Assembly: GCA_963772965.1 (NCBI GenBank)
Contig: CAVYZU010000001.1
Location: 372,001 to 436,000 of the forward strand
From: AP-15 sp963772965
Lineage (GTDB): Bacteria > Pseudomonadota > Alphaproteobacteria > ATCC43930 > CGMCC-115725
DNA: 64,000 nt
Reading direction: 5' to 3'
The notes below the pieces were generated by a model. The model was not told where the DNA came from. It did not search any database and saw only the letters and a program-made list of their open reading frames with translations. The stretch's first letter is position 1, and each line of letters begins with the position of its first letter. Made by a program: the position numbers and the translations under genes. This document shows, piece by piece, positions 1 to 8,033 of this stretch.

Positions 1-72
1 GGCCGCCGATTTGATCCGCGGCCGCCCGCCACTCGCGCCAGCCAATATGTGACGGCTTTCGGCCACAACCCC

Positions 73-726
73 TCAGCGGAAGAACTCGATTTGCGCTTCG
101 CGGAACCACAGAAAATTGGCCGGAGCCGCCGAGATCGGGCCGTTGATCGCGAACACCGCAATCTCGAACTTGTCGCCGGGGGAAACGGGATTGGCGAGTA
201 CGATGCGATGCGGCATGTTGAAGCCTTGGATCGTGTACGGGCTCGGCCGACCTGCCGCACGTGGCATTTCCCCGTTGATCCAAATTTCCGCATAGTCGTC
301 GACATTGACCCGGAACACCGCCATCGCCCCGGCCGTCTCAAAACCTGCGGCGTTGACCGGCATTATCAGCGTCGCGCGGTACCAGAAGAATGAGATCATG
401 CCGCCGCCGCGACGGCCGCCGAGATCGGTTGCCGGCACCGCCTCCCAGCCGGAATCGTCGTAGCCGCGCTCCTCGGCATGCGGTTCGACGTCGTAGGTCG
501 TCTTGAATTCGGGCCTGGAGTCGGCGAGCGCCGGGCATTCGACGAGTTTCGCCTCCTTTGCCCGCCATTGCGCGCCAAACACCGCCGATCCGACATCGGT
601 CATCAGATCGACGACATGCGCCGGCGGGATCAGCGGCGCCACAGCGGGATGCGGTGTCAGGAGCGGCGGCCGCCCCGGCAAAACCGAATGTGTGGGTCTG
701 ATCCGCTCGCTCTGCGCCATATTCAT
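73..726 (-). CDS. Hypothetical protein with a galactose-binding-like beta-sandwich region
   Basis: A 217-residue protein of unknown function. The middle (about residues 80-160) has the alternating pattern of a jelly-roll carbohydrate-binding module of the kind attached to family 2 glycoside hydrolases: a WEAVPATDLG stretch, then FFWYRATL, then FRVNVDDYAEIWINGE, typical of a sheet carrying a ligand face. I see no signal peptide and no catalytic domain, so it may bind a sugar or serve as a subunit of a larger enzyme. It reads away from ffh and ends 72 bases inside the window, so its downstream partner lies outside. The fold assignment is inferred from pattern only. Confidence 0.6.
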   Translation of the reverse strand: MNMAQSERIRPTHSVLPGRPPLLTPHPAVAPLIPPAHVVDLMTDVGSAVFGAQWRAKEAKLVECPALADSRPEFKTTYDVEPHAEERGYDDSGWEAVPATDLGGRRGGGMISFFWYRATLIMPVNAAGFETAGAMAVFRVNVDDYAEIWINGEMPRAAGRPSPYTIQGFNMPHRIVLANPVSPGDKFEIAVFAINGPISAAPANFLWFREAQIEFFR

Positions 727-824
727 CTCCCCTCGGTATAGGGGTGCATTATAAGCGCGCCGGATCGCCCGGAGCGAGACTTACGCTTCGATCGTCTGTC
801 CGGCATGGTTCGCACCCGCGGCGG

Positions 825-833
825 GGCTCTCGC
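825..833. repeat. Left copy of 9-bp target-site duplication
   Basis: The 9-mer GGCTCTCGC lies immediately outside the left end of the insertion sequence and recurs exactly at 2144-2152 immediately outside the right end. Eight- or nine-base duplications are the rule for the IS256 family. Confidence 0.88.
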
Positions 834-2143
834 GGTGACGTCAAAAGGTATGTGTCAGCAGGAGAGGGGTGCTGATGCCCTGGTTTTGGTTTTCGTGATT
901 AAAGACGGCGAACAAAATGCGATCCATTGAGGTTCGGTCTGAGAAGACGCCCATGGGTCTGGTTCGCCGTCGAACTTCGCGGAAACGGCGTTCGATCGCA
1001 TTGGTAGTTCTGACGCGCTTGCGTTGGGTGACGGATTTATAGCACCAGCAGGTGAGGAGTTGGTCAAGGTCGTCGCGCAGGCAGCCGACGGCTCTGGGGT
1101 AATCGTGGTGCCAGCGGTCGGCAAAGCGCCGGGCGGCGGAGCGGGCCTGAGGCACAGTTTTGGCGTTCATGATCGCCTGAAGATCGGTCTTGACCGCCGG
1201 CTGGTCGGCAACCCGCACCTTGTTGAGAACATTGCGGATCTTGTGCGCCCAGCAGCGCTGAATCGGGACCCCCGGATAGGCAGTTGGCAATGCGGCAAGG
1301 AGGCCCGAACCGCCATCGACGCAGATCATCTCGAGCGCCTTGCCGGTGACGCCGCGGCGGATTAGGTCGCCGAGAAAGCGCTCCCATTCGGCGCTGCTCT
1401 CGCTCTGTGCCAAACGGAAGTCGATGACCTCCTTTTTGCCGTCAGGCCTGAGCCCGAGCGCGACCAATACTGGCCGTCGGATCGCGCCGTGGGCCTTCAG
1501 CCCACGGGCTTGACCCGTGGGGCCGGTCTTGCGGGCCAGCACGACGCCATCCAGCATCAGCACCTGGTATTGGTCCTTGAGTGGCCGGGCATGAAAGGCC
1601 GCGACCACGGTGTCGAGCTGTTTGGCGACCTCGCTGACCGTAGCAGGGCTCACCGGCCGACTGAGCATCGGGAGCAGCGCCTCGCCCACCTTGCGCGTCG
1701 ACAGCCCAAGGACAAAGCAGCATAGGATCATGCGATCGACCGCGGCTGGGCGCCGCGCATAGGCCCGCAGCACGCATGTCGGAACAAACCGCCGAGTGCG
1801 CGGAACCGCGAGTTCGATGTCGCCCAGCTCGGTTAGCACATGACGCGCATAGGAGCCATTGCGGCGGTCGGCCAGATCGAGCGCGGCCATGCGATCGAGA
1901 TGGTCCTCGATTGCCTGGTCCATCTGCTCCCGCAGAATCCCAGCAAGCGCCTGCCGGCCCAGCGAGCGATAGCCGTCGCCCCACTCCAAGCCTTGCGCTT
2001 GCATGCCCTTCACCAACTCGAACGCCCTCAGTAAGCTTCGGATCGTCACAGCCTGTGGCATTGCGGGTGCTCCATCTCGCGGACCTCAGCACTCCGCCGA
2101 GTACCCCCTCTCACTCGCCTGACACAAATCTCCGTACATCACC
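834..2143. mobile_element. IS256-family insertion sequence, complete
   Basis: A 1310-bp element bounded by a perfect 9-bp direct repeat. The ends are imperfect inverted repeats: the left end starts GGTGACGTC and the complement of the right end starts GGTGATGTA, and both share TGTGTCAG about 18 bases in, followed by a GAGAGGGG-like block. The only gene is the transposase on the minus strand. Size, end structure and duplication length all fit the IS256 (Mutator-like) family. The intact ends and uninterrupted transposase suggest recent insertion. It lies between the gene ending at 73 and ffh, in non-coding DNA. Confidence 0.92.
841..2061 (-). CDS. IS256-family (Mutator-type) DDE transposase
   Basis: A 406-residue transposase, full length for the family. 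The likely catalytic triad is Asp171 (in VLMLDGVV), Asp249 (in MICVDGGSG) and Glu357 (in RTTNAIERRFREVRRR). The characteristic C/D(2)H-like stretch IQRCWAHKIRNVL lies between the second Asp and the Glu. The N-terminal 60 residues are helical and probably bind the inverted repeats. The gene nearly fills the element: its stop codon lies seven bases inside the left boundary. No frameshift or stop is visible, so it is probably active. Confidence 0.95.
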   Translation of the reverse strand: MPQAVTIRSLLRAFELVKGMQAQGLEWGDGYRSLGRQALAGILREQMDQAIEDHLDRMAALDLADRRNGSYARHVLTELGDIELAVPRTRRFVPTCVLRAYARRPAAVDRMILCCFVLGLSTRKVGEALLPMLSRPVSPATVSEVAKQLDTVVAAFHARPLKDQYQVLMLDGVVLARKTGPTGQARGLKAHGAIRRPVLVALGLRPDGKKEVIDFRLAQSESSAEWERFLGDLIRRGVTGKALEMICVDGGSGLLAALPTAYPGVPIQRCWAHKIRNVLNKVRVADQPAVKTDLQAIMNAKTVPQARSAARRFADRWHHDYPRAVGCLRDDLDQLLTCWCYKSVTQRKRVRTTNAIERRFREVRRRTRPMGVFSDRTSMDRILFAVFNHENQNQGISTPLLLTHTF

Positions 2144-2152
2144 GGCTCTCGC
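2144..2152. repeat. Right copy of 9-bp target-site duplication
   Basis: GGCTCTCGC, identical to 825-833, directly abuts the right end of the IS256-family element. Confidence 0.88.
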
Positions 2153-2159
2153 CGCGCCA

Positions 2160-2188
2160 TTGACATGATCAGGCGACATAACTACCGT
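2160..2188 (+). promoter_or_regulatory. Candidate sigma-70-type promoter for ffh
   Basis: A perfect TTGACA at 2160-2165 is followed after 17 bases by TACCGT (2183-2188), a weak -10 match. It lies 8 bases beyond the IS target duplication, so the insertion left it intact. A start near 2195 would give ffh a leader of about 100 bases carrying the hairpin at 2235-2268. Called by eye. Confidence 0.45.
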
Positions 2189-2234
2189 TTAAACATCGCC
2201 TCATGAGGGAGGCGGTCCGCCCGAATTAGGGGAC

Positions 2235-2268
2235 GCCAGTCCGCGAGTGTCGCGCACTGGCTCTTTTT
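2235..2268 (+). terminator. Intrinsic terminator-like hairpin in the ffh leader
   Basis: GCCAGT at 2235-2240 pairs with ACTGGC at 2256-2261, and inside it CGCGA pairs with TCGCG around a GTG loop, with one C-C mismatch between the stems. TCTTTTT follows at once. This is the classic form of a Rho-independent terminator reading on the plus strand. Only 29 bases separate it from the ffh start, leaving little room for a separate promoter, so it could be an attenuator in the ffh leader or the end of a short upstream transcript. Confidence 0.7.
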
Positions 2269-2297
2269 GTCGGCCCGGTAAACTTTCGGGAATTGTG

Positions 2298-3677
2298 ATG
2301 TTCGATAGCCTGACCGATCGCCTTGGCGATGTCTTCGACCGGCTGCGCCGGCATGGCGCGCTGACCGAGGCCGATATCGGCACCGCGATGCGCGAAATCC
2401 GGGTCGCCTTGCTCGAAGCCGATGTCGCATTGCCTGTCGTGCGCGACTTTATCGTCGCAGTGCGCGAAAAGGCATTGGGGCAGGAGGTGTTGCGCTCGGT
2501 AACGCCGGCGCAGATGGTGGTCAAAATCGTCCACGACCATCTGGTCGAGGTGCTGGGCGGCGGGCCGGCTGGCGATGCGACCGATGGGCTCGATCTGAAC
2601 GCGCCGGCGCCCGTCGGCATCATGCTGGTCGGGCTGCAAGGCTCCGGCAAAACCACGACCGCCGGCAAGATCGCTCACCGGCTGAAACAGCGCGATCGTA
2701 AGAAAGTATTGCTCGCTTCGCTCGACGTGCAGCGCCCTGCAGCGCAGGAACAGCTCGCCGTGCTCGGCCGCCAGATCGGTGTCGCCAGCCTGCCGGTCGT
2801 GCCCGGCGAGAAGCCGGTCGCGATCACCCGCCGCGCGCTCGACACCGCCCGCATGCAAGGCTACGACGTCGTGATCTACGACACCGCCGGGCGGCTCCAC
2901 ATCAACGAGGAGCTGATGCTCGAGGTGGCAGCCGTCAGCGACGTGGCTCGGCCGCACCAGAGCTTGCTCGTCGCTGACGCGATGACCGGCCAGGACGCGG
3001 TCAACCTCGCCAAGGCTTTCGGCGAGCGCGCTTCAATCACCGGCATCGTGCTGACCCGCGTCGATGGCGATGCGCGCGGCGGTGCGGCATTGTCGATGCG
3101 CCAGATCACCGGCAAACCGATCGTCTTTATCGGCACCGGCGAACGGATCGCTGCGTTGGAGCCGTTTCATCCCGAACGCATCGCCGGACGCATTCTTGGG
3201 ATGGGCGATGTCGTCAGCCTGGTCGAGAAGGCGGCCGAAACCGTCGACCGCGACGAAGCTGAAAAGCTTGCGGTCAAGATGGCCAAGGGCAATTTCGATC
3301 TCGACGATCTCGCCGGCCAGCTGCGCCAGATCCGCCGCATGGGCGGGATGGGCGGCATGCTGTCGATGCTGCCAGGTGTCGGCAAGATCAAAAAGCAACT
3401 TGGCGACGCCAACATCGATGAGAGCATCATCAAGCGCCAGGAAGCGATCATCTCATCGATGACCAAGAACGAGCGGCGCAACCCGAAATTGCTGAACGGG
3501 TCGCGTCGACGGCGCATTGCCGGCGGCTCGGGAACCTCGGTGCAGGAGATCAACCGGCTGTTGAAGCAGTACCAGGACATGGCCGACATGATGAAGAAGA
3601 TGAAGAAGCTCGGGCCGAAAGGCTTGGCGCGGCACGGTCTCGCCGGGCTGATGCCGGGCGCTGGGCTTCGTCACTAA
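2298..3677 (+). CDS. ffh: Signal recognition particle GTPase Ffh
   Basis: The protein half of the bacterial SRP. It binds signal peptides of nascent membrane proteins and, with 4.5S RNA and FtsY, delivers ribosomes to the membrane. The 459-residue protein has an N-terminal helical bundle, the GTPase P-loop GLQGSGKT at about 112-119, the DTAGR motif, TRVDGDARGG, and a C-terminal M domain with the RNA-binding GSGTSVQEIN motif and a methionine-rich tail. The start was chosen at ATG 2298 (MFDSLTDRLG), the usual Ffh N-terminus; an upstream in-frame extension to 2247 is not expected. It heads an operon with rpsP 15 bases downstream. Confidence 0.97.
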   Translation: MFDSLTDRLGDVFDRLRRHGALTEADIGTAMREIRVALLEADVALPVVRDFIVAVREKALGQEVLRSVTPAQMVVKIVHDHLVEVLGGGPAGDATDGLDLNAPAPVGIMLVGLQGSGKTTTAGKIAHRLKQRDRKKVLLASLDVQRPAAQEQLAVLGRQIGVASLPVVPGEKPVAITRRALDTARMQGYDVVIYDTAGRLHINEELMLEVAAVSDVARPHQSLLVADAMTGQDAVNLAKAFGERASITGIVLTRVDGDARGGAALSMRQITGKPIVFIGTGERIAALEPFHPERIAGRILGMGDVVSLVEKAAETVDRDEAEKLAVKMAKGNFDLDDLAGQLRQIRRMGGMGGMLSMLPGVGKIKKQLGDANIDESIIKRQEAIISSMTKNERRNPKLLNGSRRRRIAGGSGTSVQEINRLLKQYQDMADMMKKMKKLGPKGLARHGLAGLMPGAGLRH

Positions 3678-3692
3678 ATAGCGAGTGAAAAG

Positions 3693-4052
3693 ATGTCATT
3701 GAAAATTCGCCTCGCGCGCGGCGGCGCCAAAAAGCGGCCCTATTACAGCATCGTCGTCGCTGACTCGCGCAGTCCGCGCGACGGCCGCTTTATCGAGCGT
3801 GTCGGAACCTACAATCCGATGCTCGATCGCGGTCACACCGATCGTGTCAAGCTGAAGACCGAGCGGGTCCAACATTGGCTGGGTGTAGGCGCGTTGCCGA
3901 CTGATCGGGTCGCCCGATTTCTGGGCGAGGCAGGGCTGATCGAAAAGCCCGAGGTCCGCGAGACGCCAATCAAATCGGCGCCAAAAGCCAAGGCACAGGA
4001 ACGGTTGAAAGCCGCTGCCGAAGCAACTGCAGCCGCTGCGGGCAGCAGCTAG
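3693..4052 (+). CDS. rpsP: 30S ribosomal protein S16
   Basis: A small-subunit protein of 119 residues. The first 80 residues are the conserved S16 fold (MSLKIRLARGGAKKRPYYSI, then RDGRFIERVGTYNP). The C-terminal 35 residues are an Ala/Lys-rich tail of the kind common in alphaproteobacterial S16. It sits between ffh and rimM, the standard order, and is followed after 33 bases by the gene for the factor that helps mature the same 30S region. Confidence 0.97.
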   Translation: MSLKIRLARGGAKKRPYYSIVVADSRSPRDGRFIERVGTYNPMLDRGHTDRVKLKTERVQHWLGVGALPTDRVARFLGEAGLIEKPEVRETPIKSAPKAKAQERLKAAAEATAAAAGSS

Positions 4053-4085
4053 GCGCTGACCGTCGGCAATTGTCGGGCGTGATCC

Positions 4086-4643
4086 ATGGCAGCGGCAGAA
4101 AAGCAGGTTTGCGTCGGAATCATCACCGCCCCTCATGGCGTGATGGGTGCCGTACGCGTCAAAAGCTTTACCGCCCGCCCGGAGGATGTCGCCGCCTACG
4201 GACCGCTCGCTGACGAGAGCGGCGTGCGGCGTCTCGAATTACGCCTGCTTGGTGCCGCCAAGGGCGTGTTGATCGGACGCCTGTCGGGTGTGGACGACCG
4301 CAATCGCGCCGAGGCGTTGCGCGGGCTGCGGCTTTATTTGCCGCGCGCAGCGCTGCCGCCGCCGGAAGACGAGGAATACTACCACGCCGATTTGATCGGG
4401 CTCGCCGCGACCCTGGTGGACGGGACAGCGCTCGGCCGGGTGCGTGCGGTGCATGATTTTGGCGCTGGAGACACACTCGAAATCGAGCGCAGCGGGGCGC
4501 CGCCGGCGATGGTGCCGTTTACCCGCGCGATCGTGCCGGTCATCGACATCAAGGCCGGACGCCTCGTCGTCGACCCGCCGCCGGGGCTGCTAAACGAGGT
4601 CGAGGTCGATGCCGCACCAATCCCGGTCGAGGAAGAGGCATGA
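4086..4643 (+). CDS. rimM: 16S rRNA processing protein RimM
   Basis: A 30S assembly factor that binds S19 and helps mature the 3' domain of 16S rRNA. The 185-residue protein has the N-terminal RimM barrel (VGIITAPHGVMGAVRVKSFT) and a C-terminal PRC-barrel (EEYYHADLIGL through VPFTRAIVPVIDIKAGRLVV). It overlaps trmD by four bases (ATGA at 4640-4643), implying coupled translation. This is the expected position in the ribosome-maturation operon. Confidence 0.95.
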   Translation: MAAAEKQVCVGIITAPHGVMGAVRVKSFTARPEDVAAYGPLADESGVRRLELRLLGAAKGVLIGRLSGVDDRNRAEALRGLRLYLPRAALPPPEDEEYYHADLIGLAATLVDGTALGRVRAVHDFGAGDTLEIERSGAPPAMVPFTRAIVPVIDIKAGRLVVDPPPGLLNEVEVDAAPIPVEEEA

Positions 4644-5377
4644 CCTGGCGGGCGACGGTATTGACGATCTTCCCCGAGATGCTGCCGGGGCCGCTCGCCT
4701 ATTCGCTCGCCGGCAAAGCGTTGCGGGCCGGGCTGTGGCAGCTCGAAACCGTCGACATCCGCGACTTTGCGCAGGACAAGCATCGTTCGGTCGACGATGC
4801 GCCATTTGGCGGCGGACCGGGGATGGTGATGCGTCCCGACGTGCTGGACGCGGCAATCGCCGGCGCCGGCGGGGTCGGACCGCTGATCCTGTTGTCGCCG
4901 CGCGGCCGGCGGCTCGATCAGGCCAAGGTGGGCGAACTCGCTGCGGGTCCGGGCCTCACGTTGATTTGCGGCCGTTTCGAGGGGATCGACGAGCGTGTCA
5001 TCGAGGCCCGTGCTATCGAGGAAGTGAGCCTCGGCGATTTTGTCTTGTCTGGTGGCGAGCCGGCGGCGATTGCATTGATCGATGCTTGCGTGCGATTGCT
5101 GCCGGGCGTCGTCGGCGATGCCGAGGGGCTTTCCGAAGAGAGCTTTGCCGATGGGCTGCTCGAATACCCGCAATATACACGGCCGCAATTGTGGCAGGGC
5201 CGGCTGGTGCCGGAGGTGCTGGTCTCGGGCGACCACGGCCGGATCCGCGCCTGGCGACGGGCCGAAGCCGAGCGGCTGACGCGCGAACGCCGCGCCGATT
5301 TGTGGGAACGCTATCTGGTCCGCCCCCGGTCTCTGATCGGGAGCGACGCTCAAATCAATCGAAAGGTCGAAGGATGA
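4640..5377 (+). CDS. trmD: tRNA (guanine-37-N1)-methyltransferase TrmD
   Basis: Methylates G37 next to the anticodon of several tRNAs with SAM, preventing +1 frameshifting. The 245-residue protein has the SPOUT trefoil-knot signatures FGGGPGMVMRPDV, ICGRFEGIDERV and LSGGEPAAIALIDA, and the C-terminal YTRPQLWQG block. Its start overlaps rimM and its stop overlaps the rplS start (ATGA at 5374-5377), so the three genes are translationally coupled. Confidence 0.96.
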   Translation: MTWRATVLTIFPEMLPGPLAYSLAGKALRAGLWQLETVDIRDFAQDKHRSVDDAPFGGGPGMVMRPDVLDAAIAGAGGVGPLILLSPRGRRLDQAKVGELAAGPGLTLICGRFEGIDERVIEARAIEEVSLGDFVLSGGEPAAIALIDACVRLLPGVVGDAEGLSEESFADGLLEYPQYTRPQLWQGRLVPEVLVSGDHGRIRAWRRAEAERLTRERRADLWERYLVRPRSLIGSDAQINRKVEG

Positions 5378-5811
5378 ACCTTCTTCAGCAATTGGAACTC
5401 GAGCAGGTTGAGAAGCTCGCGGCGGCTCGCGCCGTCCCGAAATTCGAGCCCGGCGACACGGTTAAAGTCAGTCTGCGCGTCGTCGAGGGCGAGCGCGAGC
5501 GCATCCAGGCCTTTGAAGGGGTGTGCATCGGCCGCAAAAACGCCGGCGTCAATTCGAGCTTTACGTTGCGCAAGATTTCGTATGGCGAGGGTGTCGAACG
5601 CGTCTTTCCGCTGCATTCGCCGCGGATTACCGCGATCGAAGTCGTTCGCCGCGGCGTCGTACGCCGCGCCAAGCTGTACTACTTACGCGGCCTCACCGGC
5701 AAACGGGCGCGCATCGCCGAACGCGCCCGCGACAGCGGACGCCAGGAAACGGCATCGGCGCCGCGCCCGGCGGCGGCGGCTGCCGCAGCCGATGACAATC
5801 CCTCGGAGTGA
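5374..5811 (+). CDS. rplS: 50S ribosomal protein L19
   Basis: A large-subunit protein at the 30S-50S interface. The start at ATG 5374 gives 145 residues beginning MNLLQQLELEQ; an open frame runs much further upstream but only overlaps trmD. The core FEPGDTVKVSLRVVEGERERIQAFEG and LYYLRGLTGKRARI is typical. The last 25 residues are an Ala-rich extension. leuC begins 7 bases after the stop, so leucine biosynthesis appears to be co-transcribed with the translation genes. Confidence 0.96.
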   Translation: MNLLQQLELEQVEKLAAARAVPKFEPGDTVKVSLRVVEGERERIQAFEGVCIGRKNAGVNSSFTLRKISYGEGVERVFPLHSPRITAIEVVRRGVVRRAKLYYLRGLTGKRARIAERARDSGRQETASAPRPAAAAAAADDNPSE

Positions 5812-5818
5812 GAGAGCC

Positions 5819-7235
5819 ATGCCTGCGCCACGCACGCTGTTCGACAAGATCTGGGACAATCACGTCATCGCCCCGCAAGGCGAAGGCACCTACCTGATCT
5901 ATATCGACCTGCATCTGATCCACGAAGTCACGACACCGCAAGCCTTCGAAGGGCTGAAGCTCGCCGGTCGCAAGGTTCGCCGCCCCGATGCGACGATGGC
6001 GGTCGCCGACCACAATATTCCGACGACCAACCGCAGCGCCGGCGTGGCCGGCATCGTCGAGCCCGAACTCGAAGCTGCAGGTCGATACCCTCGAGCGCAA
6101 CGTCAAAGAATTCGGCGTTCCGTATTTCCCGATCGACAGCATCGACCAGGGCATCGTCCACATCATCGGACCCGAGCAGGGGCTGAGCCAACCCGGCATG
6201 ACGATCGTGTGCGGCGACAGCCACACCGCGACACATGGAGCACTGGGCGCGCTCGCCTTTGGCATCGGCACCTCGGAGGTCGAGCATGTCCTTGCCACCC
6301 AGACCTTGATCCAGGCGCCGGCCAAAAACATGCTGATTTCGGTCAACGGCAGTCTCGGCGCCGGGGTCAGCCCCAAGGACGTAATCCTCGCGATCATCGC
6401 TAAGATCGGCACCGCCGGCGGCACCGGCCACGTATTCGAATATGCCGGCAGCACCTTCCGCGACATGTCGATGGAAGGCCGCATGACGGTGTGCAACATG
6501 TCGATCGAGGCCGGCGCCCGCGCTGGGCTCGTCGCTCCCGACGAAAAGACCATAGCCTATGTCATGGGCCGGCCCTATGCGCCCAAAGGTGCGGCGTGGG
6601 AGCAAGCCGTGGCCTATTGGCGCACTCTTCCTTCCGATCTGGGCGCCAAATACGACAAGGAGGCGCATCTCGACGCCGCCGACATCGCACCCCACGTCAC
6701 CTGGGGCACCAATCCCGAGCAGGCCGCGCCAGTGACCGGCCGGATACCCGACCCGGCGCAAATCGACGACCCGCTAAAGCGCGCCGCGATCGAGCGCGCC
6801 TTGCAATACATGCAATTGCAGCCGAACACACTGTTGACGGAGGTGCCGGTACAGCGCGTCTTTATCGGCTCGTGCACCAACAGCCGGATCGAAGATTTGC
6901 GCGCCGCCGCAGCGATCGCGAAAGGCCGCCGCGTCGCCGACGGAGTTACCGCTCTGGTGGTACCAGGCTCGGGGCATGTGAAGCACCAAGCCGAAGAGGA
7001 AGGGCTCGACCGCATCTTCCTCGAAGCCGGCTTCCAATGGCGTGACGCCGGTTGCTCGATGTGCATGTCGATGAACGACGACAAGGCGATGAATGGCGAA
7101 CGCATCGCCTCGACCTCGAACCGCAATTTCGAAGGGCGCCAAGGCAAGAACGCCAAGACCCACCTGATGGGCCCGGCTATGGCCGCGGCGGCGGCCGTCA
7201 CCGGCCACCTCGCCGACGTCCGACAATTCGGCTGA
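5819..7235 (+). CDS. leuC: 3-isopropylmalate dehydratase large subunit, frameshifted
   Basis: LeuC with LeuD isomerises 2- to 3-isopropylmalate in leucine synthesis using a [4Fe-4S] cluster. The start at ATG 5819 (MPAPRTLFDKIWDNH) is the normal N-terminus. The cluster cysteines are visible in GSCTNSR and in CSMCMSMN. The frame breaks at about 6065-6070: after GIVEPE the reading must drop one base to continue as KLQVDTLERN. The total of 1417 bases equals 472 codons plus one, so a single extra base explains it. The rest is intact and full length (about 471 residues). Since leuD and leuB are intact, a sequence error is more likely than a true pseudogene. Confidence 0.93.
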
Positions 7236-7244
7236 TGCGAAGCG

Positions 7245-7505
7245 TTGAGCGGCAGCCAACTGCCGCCGCTTCGGCGCATCCACGACGCGGTATATGAGCA
7301 GGACCCAAAGGCGAGGAGGAGCCTTGAATATCATCGCCGCCGCCCGACTGATGAGATTGTCGAGTCGCTTCGACCGAGCCCCGACAACAAAGAAGCGTTG
7401 CGAGTGAAGCCGGATGGCCGGGTCTTCCAGGGAAATACTCGAATCAAGGTCCTGGAGGAGCGCGGCTATCCGGTCGATGAACTTCCGCGTGACATCGTCC
7501 AATGA
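7245..7505 (+). CDS. Small ParB-like hypothetical protein
   Basis: An 86-residue protein starting at a TTG nine bases after leuC; no in-frame ATG is available, so the start is uncertain. The C-terminal half (EALRVKPDGRVFQGNTRIKV, then LEERGYPVDELPR) resembles the ParB/Srx nucleotide-binding motif, in which a glycine and Asn/Gln-Thr-Arg follow a 'what to keep' strand. No DNA-binding helix-turn-helix is seen. Its place between leuC and leuD, with the next gene, is foreign to the normal leu operon, which suggests acquisition. Function unknown. Confidence 0.55.
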   Translation: MSGSQLPPLRRIHDAVYEQDPKARRSLEYHRRRPTDEIVESLRPSPDNKEALRVKPDGRVFQGNTRIKVLEERGYPVDELPRDIVQ

Positions 7506-7562
7506 CGGCGTTCTTCTAAGTAATCGCCAGGTTCTTAACACCCATTATGGGTTCGGTTGCTA

Positions 7563-8006
7563 ATGAAAGCTTCCAACAATTCCAAAGCGAACAGAAGGCG
7601 GCTATATGGGCCAACCATCCAATACGCTGACGGCAGAGTAGTCCCCGGTCAACCTCTGGATGTCGAGACTATCATTGCAGCGTTTGAGCGCTCGGACCTG
7701 GAGTTGCGGAGCACGTTCTTGTGTGATTTCGCGCACGATCTAACCGTGGCCATTCGCGCGATGCTTGTCGACCGGCCGATCTCTGACGCAGACCTCGACA
7801 AAGTCGAGCAGATAAACGAAACCCTGCACCAACTAACCAGTTGCGTAAACCCTGGCAAACAATGGTCGGCGCATGACGAGGGTTTACTGCTCCGAGCAAT
7901 CGTCGAAGGTTCCTTTGCTTACGACGTGGACCAGTGGGTCGGTCACGCGCTGGCTGTGGCGGCTGGCAGGACGATCGAAGCCGACAAGCACGTAATCGCG
8001 AAATGA
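7563..8006 (+). CDS. Hypothetical protein between leuC and leuD
   Basis: A 147-residue soluble, acidic protein that I do not recognise. It starts with a short basic stretch (KASNNSKANRRRLYG) followed by helical segments rich in Asp/Glu/Leu. No catalytic motif, signal peptide or membrane segment is apparent. The start was set at ATG 7563; a TTG at 7557 is also in frame. Codon use is less GC-biased than in leuC and leuD on either side. Together with the ParB-like gene before it, it forms a two-gene insertion of about 760 bases that does not break either leu gene. Confidence 0.55.
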   Translation: MKASNNSKANRRRLYGPTIQYADGRVVPGQPLDVETIIAAFERSDLELRSTFLCDFAHDLTVAIRAMLVDRPISDADLDKVEQINETLHQLTSCVNPGKQWSAHDEGLLLRAIVEGSFAYDVDQWVGHALAVAAGRTIEADKHVIAK

Positions 8007-8033
8007 TGGCGCACTATCACCCAAGGATCTTCA

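Noticed and set aside
4379..5353. 324-codon frame antisense to trmD
   Set aside because: Antisense shadow of rimM/trmD; no coherent domain pattern.
4609..5373. Long open frame running upstream of rplS
   Set aside because: It overlaps trmD throughout and its translation shows no protein-like pattern; L19 starts at ATG 5374.
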